Source of the DNA: Algibacter amylolyticus
Lineage (GTDB): Bacteria; Bacteroidota; Bacteroidia; Flavobacteriales; Flavobacteriaceae
NCBI RefSeq assembly: GCF_014202225.1
Contig: NZ_JACHGE010000004.1
Location: 248,001 to 312,000 of the forward strand
Direction: 5' to 3'
Length of the DNA: 64,000 nucleotides
This document shows positions 43,511-51,500 of the stretch, in pieces. The notes below the pieces were generated by a model that saw only the letters and a list, made by a program, of their open reading frames with translations, had not been told where the DNA came from and made no database searches. Position 1 is the first letter of the stretch, and every line of letters starts with the position of its first letter. The position numbers were made by a program, and so were the translations under genes.

Positions 43511-45766
43511 TTATTTGAAATAATAAGAACCAGACCACTCATAGCTCTCATTATTGATAGTTAATTTATGTTTGATGCCCTTGTCTTGTTTAGTATTAGC
43601 GGTAATAAATAATTTGGAAACACCGTTTACGTTGGTAATAACAATTGCCGTATAATCTGCGTTATCTAAAACTACTTTTAAATGGGCTATATTACTATTT
43701 GAGTTTACTGCCGATTCTGTTACTGGGCTATAACCACCATGCGCTTCAATGGTTGAAACAAACGTTGTATTCTTTACGTTTTTACGTCTTAAAAGTAAAG
43801 CAGCTTCTCGCCTTAAGTTAAACTCCGGATCGTTTGCACCTATTCGTGTAAATAATAAATTATCGGCATTACTAGTAACCGTAGTTAGGGTATAAAACTT
43901 ACCTTTATTTAACCAGGACAGTTTACTGTTATCGCTTTGCGCTTTAGCACTGCCTTCTAAAAATAAATGTTGATATCCGTTTTTATTACCAAGTGGTTTT
44001 AAAGTTTCTGGAGTTTTGTATTTAAAATTAGTTTGCAATACTTGACCTAAAAAATAATATGGAAAATCGTATTGATTTGCTTTATTGGAAGTCACCCTCA
44101 TGATATCTAACACGTAAGGCTTCTCAAAATCTTCATCCTTAATAACAGCCATTGTACGAAGCATTTCTGTTCCTGGATACGCATGAGTATCAATGGCACT
44201 TGCTACTTGTACACTTTCATTTTCTGATGAAAAATAATGTAACTCTGGATGGTATTTACTGCCTGTTTCAAATTTAGCATTAAAATGAGAGGTTTCATTT
44301 TGAGTAACGGTATTATGAGCTATAGTTTGTTTTGCCCAAGTTTTATTTTCTTTTAAATAATTTCCGCCGCCTTTCTGCTCAATATTTACAAAACGTGCTA
44401 ATCCATAGTCTTGGATAACCTCATCGCCTCTTTCGTATAAGGAATACGATAATTTATCGTAATGCCCATGACTAGAACCTTGAGCCGCATATTTAAAAAC
44501 AACCTCTATACCTTGGTTACGCAAAATACCAACACCACCTTGTGTGCCGTTAGGACCATCGGTTAAATTAATAGACTTCTTCTCAAACGGTTTTTCTAAA
44601 CCCTCTTTTATACCTAAAGCTACCGCTAAACCAGAATCATCTAACAAGACTTTATTTTGTTGTTTGGCTATACTTAATAGCCCTGGATCTTGACCACCAA
44701 AATGATACGAAATATCTACAGCCGTAACTAAAGCACTATTGTAATACGACATGCCTTTCTGGCCATCGTTAAGCGGAAAGAAATCCCCATCGGCATCAGA
44801 CAAGTTTAATAATGCATTTATAGATTTTAAAAGCACGCCATCTTTATATTCGAAAATTTTAACATCTGGCCTTACGTTATGCAAACCTTCAGCAAAAATT
44901 AAAAAAGGATACATAGCATACCTTTGGTAATATGGCCCTTCGTTGTAATAACCATCTGGCGAAAAAGGCTCTTCAATATTTGCTAAAAAGCCAGCTTTTC
45001 CATCTTTGTTAATATATCCACCATCGTCATCTTTAGCGGTTTTATCCATTTCTAGATCCTTGATACCGTATAATGCACGCTGAATTAGCTCTTCATCATC
45101 CATAACCAACCCAATCATTCCAACGGCTGCATTTCCCCACGTACTATGGTTGTGCACTCTATTATAAAACTGAGGATTCTCTATAGAAATATAATCTGCA
45201 AAGGGCTTAAACAAGTTAGTTTCTAGTTTATTTCTTTCTTCTTCAGTTAAGTAATTATAAACGCAATCGTATGCTTGACTAACATAAACCAACCAATTAG
45301 AATCGTTTAAACATTGCCAGAATAACTTACCTCTAGCGTACGATCTTGTTTTAGGATGCACAGGCAACGTTTTGTACATGCCTTCATATTGCATTAGCAT
45401 GTCTTTTACATACTTTGCATATTTTTCGTTGTCTAGAATTTGATACAAAACACCAGCTTTTTGCATCACTACCATGTTACGTTTATGGCGATCGTGTGTA
45501 TATCCTCCCGAATAATCTTTTGGAGTTGGTGTATCGATACCTAAGGCAATTTCCGCATCAATTTCTTCTTGAACCTCTTTTAGCGTATTATCAAAAATTG
45601 GAATATTACCTAATTGTGCTCTAATCTCTTTAACACCTTTTTTGGTAAGAATTAATTTTGGGTGACCATCTTGTTCACTTTCCTCCGCTACGTTTTCCGT
45701 TTTATTATTACAAGAAAATAACGTGATAAGCAATACACTTAATAATAAGGTTCTATTTAATTTCAT
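43511..45766 (-). CDS. PL17 oligoalginate lyase, lipoprotein
   Basis: 751 residues; lipobox LFSC puts the lipidated Cys at 19. The N-terminal (alpha/alpha) toroid (about 35-370) contains NRVHNHSTWGNAAVG, with Asn206 and His207 as active-site candidates, and SPDGYYNEGPYYQRYAMYPF with a catalytic Tyr in the 273-283 cluster. A heparinase II/III-like beta-sheet domain (about 400-740) includes GSSHGHYDKLSYSLY with the conserved His. PL17 enzymes cut exolytically and release unsaturated monosaccharides. It is cotranscribed with kdgF and preceded by operator site 2 (46145-46205). Lipid anchoring suggests periplasmic or outer-membrane location. Confidence 0.93.
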   Translation of the reverse strand: MKLNRTLLLSVLLITLFSCNNKTENVAEESEQDGHPKLILTKKGVKEIRAQLGNIPIFDNTLKEVQEEIDAEIALGIDTPTPKDYSGGYTHDRHKRNMVVMQKAGVLYQILDNEKYAKYVKDMLMQYEGMYKTLPVHPKTRSYARGKLFWQCLNDSNWLVYVSQAYDCVYNYLTEEERNKLETNLFKPFADYISIENPQFYNRVHNHSTWGNAAVGMIGLVMDDEELIQRALYGIKDLEMDKTAKDDDGGYINKDGKAGFLANIEEPFSPDGYYNEGPYYQRYAMYPFLIFAEGLHNVRPDVKIFEYKDGVLLKSINALLNLSDADGDFFPLNDGQKGMSYYNSALVTAVDISYHFGGQDPGLLSIAKQQNKVLLDDSGLAVALGIKEGLEKPFEKKSINLTDGPNGTQGGVGILRNQGIEVVFKYAAQGSSHGHYDKLSYSLYERGDEVIQDYGLARFVNIEQKGGGNYLKENKTWAKQTIAHNTVTQNETSHFNAKFETGSKYHPELHYFSSENESVQVASAIDTHAYPGTEMLRTMAVIKDEDFEKPYVLDIMRVTSNKANQYDFPYYFLGQVLQTNFKYKTPETLKPLGNKNGYQHLFLEGSAKAQSDNSKLSWLNKGKFYTLTTVTSNADNLLFTRIGANDPEFNLRREAALLLRRKNVKNTTFVSTIEAHGGYSPVTESAVNSNSNIAHLKVVLDNADYTAIVITNVNGVSKLFITANTKQDKGIKHKLTINNESYEWSGSYYFK

Positions 45767-46144
45767 AGTTTCGTTTAAAATTTAGCTCCCAAATACAAAA
45801 GCGTTTTTTTTTACAAATTAAATAATGAATTATTAGCAGCATCAAACAAACTATTCAATCCCGCTTTACATGAATAGTTCTTTTTGTAGTTTAACGCCAC
45901 TAATGATTCCATTTTCGAAGCAGTCCTTAAAACAAAGGATTTGCTTTATTTCTTTTTAATATAGACAGGAAACAAAATGCTATGTTTACCAGCGACTAAC
46001 TCAAACATTTCACAAAGAATGCCTTTTGAAATCCCTGTCTCTATTAATTGATTTATAATATATTTTCTAAATCATCATTTTTAACTTACACCTTTAGTTT
46101 TGCGCCCCTAGAAATGGGTTAAAAAACACCTAATGAGTTAAATG
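45767..46144. other. Leader and spacer upstream of the PL17 gene
   Basis: About 380 bp between the PL17 start and operator site 2. No open reading frame, RNA gene or repeat was recognised; it is probably the 5' untranslated region of the PL17-kdgF transcript. Confidence 0.4.
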
Positions 46145-46205
46145 AGACCAATCTGGTTAACCAAATTGGTTTACCAAATATATAGGTATTTCCTATTTTT
46201 ACAAA
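46145..46205 (-). promoter_or_regulatory. Promoter and palindromic operator of PL17-kdgF (site 2)
   Basis: 46145-46172 is a 28-bp palindrome with two mismatches, centred on TGGTTAACCA. TATATTTG (46182-46175, minus) lies at the same distance from the centre (17 bp) as in site 1, and TTTG is 19 bp upstream (46205-46202). The promoter fits TTTG-N19-TATATTTG exactly. Confidence 0.75.
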
Positions 46206-46246
46206 AAAAATAACTATAAAATGTGAATTTTAACATAATTAAACTA

Positions 46247-46273
46247 AAAAACGCCCATAAAAATGGGCGTTTA
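46247..46273 (-). terminator. Terminator after the PL6 gene
   Basis: Minus-strand arms AAACGCCCAT and ATGGGCGTTT with a 4-nt loop, followed by T-rich sequence, 58 bp past the PL6 stop. Confidence 0.8.
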
Positions 46274-46330
46274 AAGTCTTTTTAATTTAAAAAATATTCT
46301 GGATTTTAAAAACTGAGAACTCCTTTTAAA

Positions 46331-48673
46331 CTAGTACATCAATTTCATTTCTAAATTTTCTTGAACCTTAATTTGTCCAGAGTTACTTATTGTATTATTT
46401 GACTGCGCGTTGTTTTTTGCACCCCATAAAACAGAAACAAAAGCCACCGGATTATTTTTAAAAGTATTACCTGTAATATTTACATTTACTATTCCATGAT
46501 GGTTTAATAGAATTCGGTTATCTTCTTTAACACCACAATTTGTAAATGTAGAATTTGAAACTATAAGATTACCTCCAATTGTAGACTCATCATAACCACC
46601 TCGGTAATAATCAACTACATTAGCCTTTACATTATTGAATTTACAAGAATCGATAGTTAAATACTCGGTATTATAATCTCCTTTTGCATTTATTTCTCCT
46701 GATAACTCAATACCATTTAAACAGTCTGAAATATTAGTATTATTAAAAGTAATACGTTCTGAAAAAGATTCTTTAAAAACTTTAAGCACGTAATTAAAAT
46801 TACTTATTTCGGTATTTGAAACTGTTAATCCAAAATGATTAGACATATTTTCTTTTAAACTCGCAAAGGCATAATTAGTATTATTTCCTTTTAAGTCTAA
46901 ATTATTAACGGTTAACTTACCTTTTGGGTTTAGCGAAAATAATGGCGAATTAGCTGTTCCATTGAATACCACTTGCGCTTTCTCCCCTTTTTTAGATTGA
47001 ATTGTAATTGCTTTATTAATAACTAAAGACTTTTCTACGTTATAAACACCTGGACTTAATACTATAATATCACCTTTATTAGCGGCGTCTATTTTGGCCT
47101 GTATCTCACTAGCATTAGTAACAACATGAGAAACAGGATCACTAGGTTCTACTTCATTTGAAAACCAGTCTGTACCGTATTTAGATTTATCAAGTATATT
47201 TGGGTTAGCAACATCCACTCCAATAATTGCACCAATACTATTATTGTTTTCTCTAGATTTACCGAATAAATCTGTTTTTATATTTCCGAAATCAAATCCT
47301 ACATATGGTTCGATATCGTTTGGTACGCCGGTTGGAATTTTAATGTTTTCAGAAATAATTTTTAAGCTCAATGACACCTCTTTTATGCCTCCATCAAAAC
47401 CATTAAATTTAACGCCTTTATTATCTACAATATTATTTTTAAAAGTAACACCATCAGCCTTATCGTTTTCAATAACAATAGCCTCTAGACCCGTTTCATT
47501 ATAAATAACATTATTAGCTACAGTGGTTCTAACTGCTCTTGCAGAACGAATTTCAGACTTGGGCAACACATCGGCTTGAGCAATATTTGTACCCACACCA
47601 AACTGCCAAGGCGTGCTACAATTAACGTAAGTATTGTAAGCAACAACAACATCGGTAACTTGGTTATATCTATTTTGTGGCGATTTTGGTATACCGTTCA
47701 TTACAGCCAACGGGCTTCTAAAACTTGTACCTTTTAAGTTGAAAAAATAATTATTAGTTACCCAATGTCCCGTATTTATTATTCGGATACCACCATAATT
47801 TTCATTTACACCATCACCAATAAAATAGTTACCATCAATCGTGCAATAATTACCATGTCTAGTTACTAAAGACCCTTCACTTTTATAAAACACATTGTTT
47901 CTAAACTCATTAAAGTTAGTCTTGCTTGATATTACTTCAACTTCGCCATTACACTCTTCAAATAAGTTATTTGCGACCATAGTATAACTTGGAGCCATAG
48001 ATGTAAAACTATTTCCTAATTGAATAGTTTCACCACTTGGACCTCCTTTTACAGGTCTTGGTCCAAAATGATTATTTACAATTTGATGATAGTTATTAAT
48101 GCTTTCAATACCCTCTAAATTAACTCGAATGGTTGGCCCTCTATTGGTTTTTCCGGCTATATAGCAGTTACTTAACTCGTTGTGTCTTCCCCAGAAATTA
48201 ACCCATAAATCGCTGTCATCACGTTTTAGCTTATTAAAATCCTCAATAACGCAATTTGTTATTTTACAGTTATTTGCAATCTCATCATCATTTATTTTAA
48301 ACTCGACTACTGCTCTTGATGGCGAATAACCATTTTTAAAATGCAAGCCTTCAACCTCTAGATGCTGGCCGCCGAATTTTAAATACGATTTCCCTTCAAT
48401 AGAAACTTTACCTGCTGTTTCGGCACTTAACACAATAGGATTATCCTTTGTTCCGTGGCCTCTAAATTTAATTTCTACATCTTTCCATACACCATTTGCA
48501 AGCACAATATTATCTCCTGGCTTAGCATCTTTAATAGCATTGTTTAAAGCTTCAATATTATCTACCTTAATACCACTTTTAACAGCAGATTCTTTACACC
48601 CAAAAGCAAGGAATAAAACACTTAGGTAGATTAAAATATTATTTTTCAATTTAAAATTAGCGGTGTAATTCAT
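46331..48673 (-). CDS. PL6 alginate lyase (chondroitinase B-like), lipoprotein
   Basis: 780 residues; lipobox AFGC puts the lipidated Cys at 26. Residues about 35-470 form the parallel beta-helix of PL6, with KFRGHGTKDNPIVLSAET near the start, the FRNNVFYKSEGSLVTRHGNY segment (the conserved Arg of the active site) and GNYFIGDGVNENYGGIRI. A second beta-helix follows (about 515-770, starting ASEIQAKIDAANKGDIIVLS), making this a two-helix PL6 like those of other flavobacteria. It is an endo- or exolyase for mixed or guluronate blocks. It follows the isomerase gene by 51 bp in the third transcription unit of the locus. Confidence 0.9.
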   Translation of the reverse strand: MNYTANFKLKNNILIYLSVLFLAFGCKESAVKSGIKVDNIEALNNAIKDAKPGDNIVLANGVWKDVEIKFRGHGTKDNPIVLSAETAGKVSIEGKSYLKFGGQHLEVEGLHFKNGYSPSRAVVEFKINDDEIANNCKITNCVIEDFNKLKRDDSDLWVNFWGRHNELSNCYIAGKTNRGPTIRVNLEGIESINNYHQIVNNHFGPRPVKGGPSGETIQLGNSFTSMAPSYTMVANNLFEECNGEVEVISSKTNFNEFRNNVFYKSEGSLVTRHGNYCTIDGNYFIGDGVNENYGGIRIINTGHWVTNNYFFNLKGTSFRSPLAVMNGIPKSPQNRYNQVTDVVVAYNTYVNCSTPWQFGVGTNIAQADVLPKSEIRSARAVRTTVANNVIYNETGLEAIVIENDKADGVTFKNNIVDNKGVKFNGFDGGIKEVSLSLKIISENIKIPTGVPNDIEPYVGFDFGNIKTDLFGKSRENNNSIGAIIGVDVANPNILDKSKYGTDWFSNEVEPSDPVSHVVTNASEIQAKIDAANKGDIIVLSPGVYNVEKSLVINKAITIQSKKGEKAQVVFNGTANSPLFSLNPKGKLTVNNLDLKGNNTNYAFASLKENMSNHFGLTVSNTEISNFNYVLKVFKESFSERITFNNTNISDCLNGIELSGEINAKGDYNTEYLTIDSCKFNNVKANVVDYYRGGYDESTIGGNLIVSNSTFTNCGVKEDNRILLNHHGIVNVNITGNTFKNNPVAFVSVLWGAKNNAQSNNTISNSGQIKVQENLEMKLMY

Positions 48674-48724
48674 TAGTATTATTTCTTTTTATTTTATTTA
48701 TTAATATCACCCAAACAACTATAT

Positions 48725-49681
48725 TTAGGCTTGATTCCACATTTTTTGAACTGTGCTTAAGTCTTTTTTCATAGCATCGAAAACAACCTTTTTATCAACA
48801 CTAATTTTATCCTGTCCCTTTTCTGCTCCTCCTAAATCATATTCTAAATGTAAAGAAACTGGAGGTTTTAATTTATACTTTTTTAATATTTTAAAGTAGG
48901 TATCGAAATCGACCATGCCTTCACCTATTGGCACATTAACGATTTTCCATTGCCCTTTAACCAAACCCCATTTAAAATCTTTTAAAACAATTACTTTTAT
49001 ATAATCTTGTAAAAGGTTTAGTCCGTTTACCCAAGAATTCCCACCTTCTACAACGGCATGTCTAATATCGTACTGTGTACCAAAAAACGTTGTATTGGCT
49101 AATTCTAAAATCGCTTTTACCTCCCAAAAAGAAGCACCAACTTTTACACCTGCATGGTTTTGGTAACAACCAACAATATTATGCTGTGCATTTAGCTCGC
49201 TCAAAGCTTTTACTTGTTTTTTATAAAAGTTAATAGAGGCTTCTAAGGTTTCACCTTCCAAATACTTAAACCAATTTGTACGATAAAAATTGATACCACA
49301 TTTTGCAGCTGTTTTTATAACATCTACGTCTAGTGGGTTATTAACATTCTCAACACTGGTGGTTATCATATTACATTGCGAACCTCCCACTTTTATATCT
49401 GCTATAGCCTTTGGCAAATCTACTTTTACATGTTCTGGCAACACATGCCCCTTTGGTCTTACGGTTAAATCTACTCCAGAAAAACCCATTGATGCGGACA
49501 TTTCACCCGTAGTTTTATAATCTAAAAACTGAAGATGTTTTGAAAAAATATTAACAGACAAATCGTTATTACCAGAATCGTTAACCCATTGTAAAGCACT
49601 ATTAGAAAACCCTAACATAGGAATTGCTCCTATGGCTAAGGCTGATTTTTTTACAAAGTCTCGTCTGTTTTTAGATACCAT
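48725..49681 (-). CDS. Exported sugar phosphate isomerase/epimerase-like TIM barrel protein
   Basis: 318 residues. The N-terminus NRRDFVKKSALAIGAIPMLGF contains a twin-arginine motif, so it is probably exported folded by Tat. The rest is a xylose-isomerase-like TIM barrel (AP endonuclease 2 family): MGFSGVDLTVRPKGHV, VGCYQNHAGVKVG, GTQYDIRHAVVEGG, and SLHLEYDLGG, which supply metal-binding Glu, His and Asp. The substrate is unknown; the place between the T9SS gene and PL6 suggests work on alginate-derived sugars in the periplasm, but that is inference. Confidence 0.75.
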   Translation of the reverse strand: MVSKNRRDFVKKSALAIGAIPMLGFSNSALQWVNDSGNNDLSVNIFSKHLQFLDYKTTGEMSASMGFSGVDLTVRPKGHVLPEHVKVDLPKAIADIKVGGSQCNMITTSVENVNNPLDVDVIKTAAKCGINFYRTNWFKYLEGETLEASINFYKKQVKALSELNAQHNIVGCYQNHAGVKVGASFWEVKAILELANTTFFGTQYDIRHAVVEGGNSWVNGLNLLQDYIKVIVLKDFKWGLVKGQWKIVNVPIGEGMVDFDTYFKILKKYKLKPPVSLHLEYDLGGAEKGQDKISVDKKVVFDAMKKDLSTVQKMWNQA

Positions 49682-49700
49682 AGTTTTATTTTAATAAACT

Positions 49701-49734
49701 AAAAAAAGCCTTTTATTTTAAAAAAAGGCTTTTT
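49701..49734 (-). terminator. Hairpin between the T9SS protein and isomerase genes
   Basis: AGCCTTTT (49707-49714) and AAAAGGCT (49723-49730) with A- and T-rich flanks. It would reduce, or end, transcription from the T9SS gene before the isomerase and PL6 genes. Confidence 0.65.
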
Positions 49735-49753
49735 AATCAAACTATTTTGTTGG

Positions 49754-51001
49754 TTACTCTACTATTATTTTTGTTGTTAAGCTTCCATCATTAGCATTTA
49801 CCTTTAAAAGGTATATACCACGACCTAAATTTGAAATATCTAATCGGCTATTAATTAGGTTACTTTTTGAAATAACTTTTTGTCCAACAAGACTAAACAT
49901 TTCTACTGATTCAACTTTTACATCGTTAGCATCTATTTGAATGTAATCTTGCGCTGGGTTAGGATAGATGTTTAATTTACTTGCTAAAATATTTTGAGAG
50001 ACACTTAATGTAGCATCAGAAATATTTAATTCATTTGAATAATTAAAAGCCTTATCAACCGCATATATTTTATAATATGTACCAGCTGAATATGTATCTG
50101 TGAATGAAGGCGTTTCTCCAATATAAACAACAGTACCTGTAATACTTCCTGTTCCATTTGTTGTGGCACTACCTACTTGATAGATACCATTTTGATTAGG
50201 ATCATTGTCTGCAGATGGCATTTCAGAATATTTAAAAACTACATATCCTCCTCCATCTACTCCACCTACTGGCGCCGACCAAGCAATGTTGCCTGACGCA
50301 TCGTAAGAACCCCCTGTAGGATCACTAGGCGCCATATCATCATAACCTCCAGCATATACAACAAAATCATCTACTCTTACGGCAGAATGAAATCCAGTAG
50401 CATCTGAAGCCGTTGATATTCTGGCTACAGCCCAATTAGAAGCATTAAACGCTGCTCCAAGTGTTTTTGTACCATAAGTTTTTGTCCACGTATTACTTGC
50501 CCAAGGCGTAACATCAGTCTTGTTTGTTGTACTTCCAGATGATGTATTATTTAAATAAACCCCTGGATCTAAATCAGTTCCTGGATCGAATTCACTTTTA
50601 TAAAAAAACTGAATGGTATACTCTGTTTCTGGCGTAAATGCAGGAGAAGTAGGAGAAGGAGATTGTAATCTTACGTTAGTTTTACCTTCTGCCACAGCCC
50701 ATTCTGCCGAAAAGGTACCAGTTCTTGCTAATGCCGCATCGTCATCCATAGTTCTTACAGATGAGTTACCTGTTGATGATACAGTCCAAGTCTCTTGAGC
50801 AGTACCCGCCTGTGAACTACCAGCAGAACTCATTGTTGCATCCGCTGTTTGCGCTTCCATACCTCCATCTACCTCAGGAAATTCACCAATAATTTGCATA
50901 CTAGGGTTTTGGCTCCATCCATAAGTTAGACATAAACAGCATAGTAAAAGACTATAAAGTGTTTTACTTGTTAGTCCTTCTAAAAGTAGTTTTGTTTTCA
51001 T
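49754..51001 (-). CDS. T9SS-secreted protein with CBM-like domain and Por sorting tail
   Basis: 415 residues from ATG 51001 (MKTKLLLEGLTSKTLYSLLL, signal peptide ending near GWSQ). A longer frame to 51064 exists, but it starts without a good signal and runs into the operator. Residues about 40-235 look like a beta-sandwich ending in SAVRVDDFVVYAGG, as in carbohydrate-binding modules. About 245-335 is FN3-like (GYVVFKYSEMPS, TYYKIYAVDKAFNYSNE). The C-terminus LNIYPNPAQDYIQIDA to KIIVE is a type IX sorting domain. Control by the shared operator suggests a surface or secreted alginate-binding protein; no enzyme motif is visible. Confidence 0.78.
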   Translation of the reverse strand: MKTKLLLEGLTSKTLYSLLLCCLCLTYGWSQNPSMQIIGEFPEVDGGMEAQTADATMSSAGSSQAGTAQETWTVSSTGNSSVRTMDDDAALARTGTFSAEWAVAEGKTNVRLQSPSPTSPAFTPETEYTIQFFYKSEFDPGTDLDPGVYLNNTSSGSTTNKTDVTPWASNTWTKTYGTKTLGAAFNASNWAVARISTASDATGFHSAVRVDDFVVYAGGYDDMAPSDPTGGSYDASGNIAWSAPVGGVDGGGYVVFKYSEMPSADNDPNQNGIYQVGSATTNGTGSITGTVVYIGETPSFTDTYSAGTYYKIYAVDKAFNYSNELNISDATLSVSQNILASKLNIYPNPAQDYIQIDANDVKVESVEMFSLVGQKVISKSNLINSRLDISNLGRGIYLLKVNANDGSLTTKIIVE

Positions 51002-51060
51002 AATGTAATATTTAGTTATTGTTTTAGTTTTCTGTGGTAGAAATCTCATTTTTTGGTTTT

Positions 51061-51097
51061 CCAAAGTGGTTAACCAATTTTGAGTTTTCCAAATATA
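51061..51097 (-). promoter_or_regulatory. Promoter and palindromic operator, site 3
   Basis: The TGGTTAACCA centre is kept, with imperfect arms, and TATATTTG stands at 51097-51090 on the minus strand. The centre-to-box distance is 19 bp rather than 17, and the nearest -33 TTG is at 22 bp, so this is the weakest of the three copies. It lies ahead of the T9SS protein, isomerase and PL6 genes. Confidence 0.6.
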
Positions 51098-51500
51098 TTA
51101 TAAAATTTACGAATTCACCCAAATTTTAACATAAAAATTGACTACAAGAAATATTAACCTCAGCTTTTATCACAATTGTTTAAAGCTCTCTTTTAATAAC
51201 ACCAACTGCTCAATCTCATGATGTTATGAATAAAAAATTTTATTAAACTATTTAAAAAACAAAGTGAAAATGGTGTTTTATATGAATTTAGAAATGTATT
51301 TAATTAACTGAAAATTTTATAGCATAATTAGAGCTAAAGACCATAAGACATCTGTTTTTTTTGTTAACTTGAAAAATTTTATACCGCATATGCATCATTT
51401 GTTTTAGTATTTGCGATGAAAAGATTATTACCAAAGCTATCTTTTAATTAATATAGCACTAAATTCATTGTCAAATAAACAACTGTTGTTAAAACCATAA
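51098..51500. other. Spacer between divergent T9SS genes
   Basis: About 400 bp of AT-rich sequence. Only short unconvincing frames occur, for example an 11-codon one from 51416. No promoter for the plus-strand gene could be fixed. Confidence 0.4.

Noticed and set aside
51416-51451. Short frame starting MKRLLPKLSFN as a possible true start of the T9SS gene
   Set aside because: It stops after 11 codons and is in a different frame from the 51501 reading, with further stops between them.
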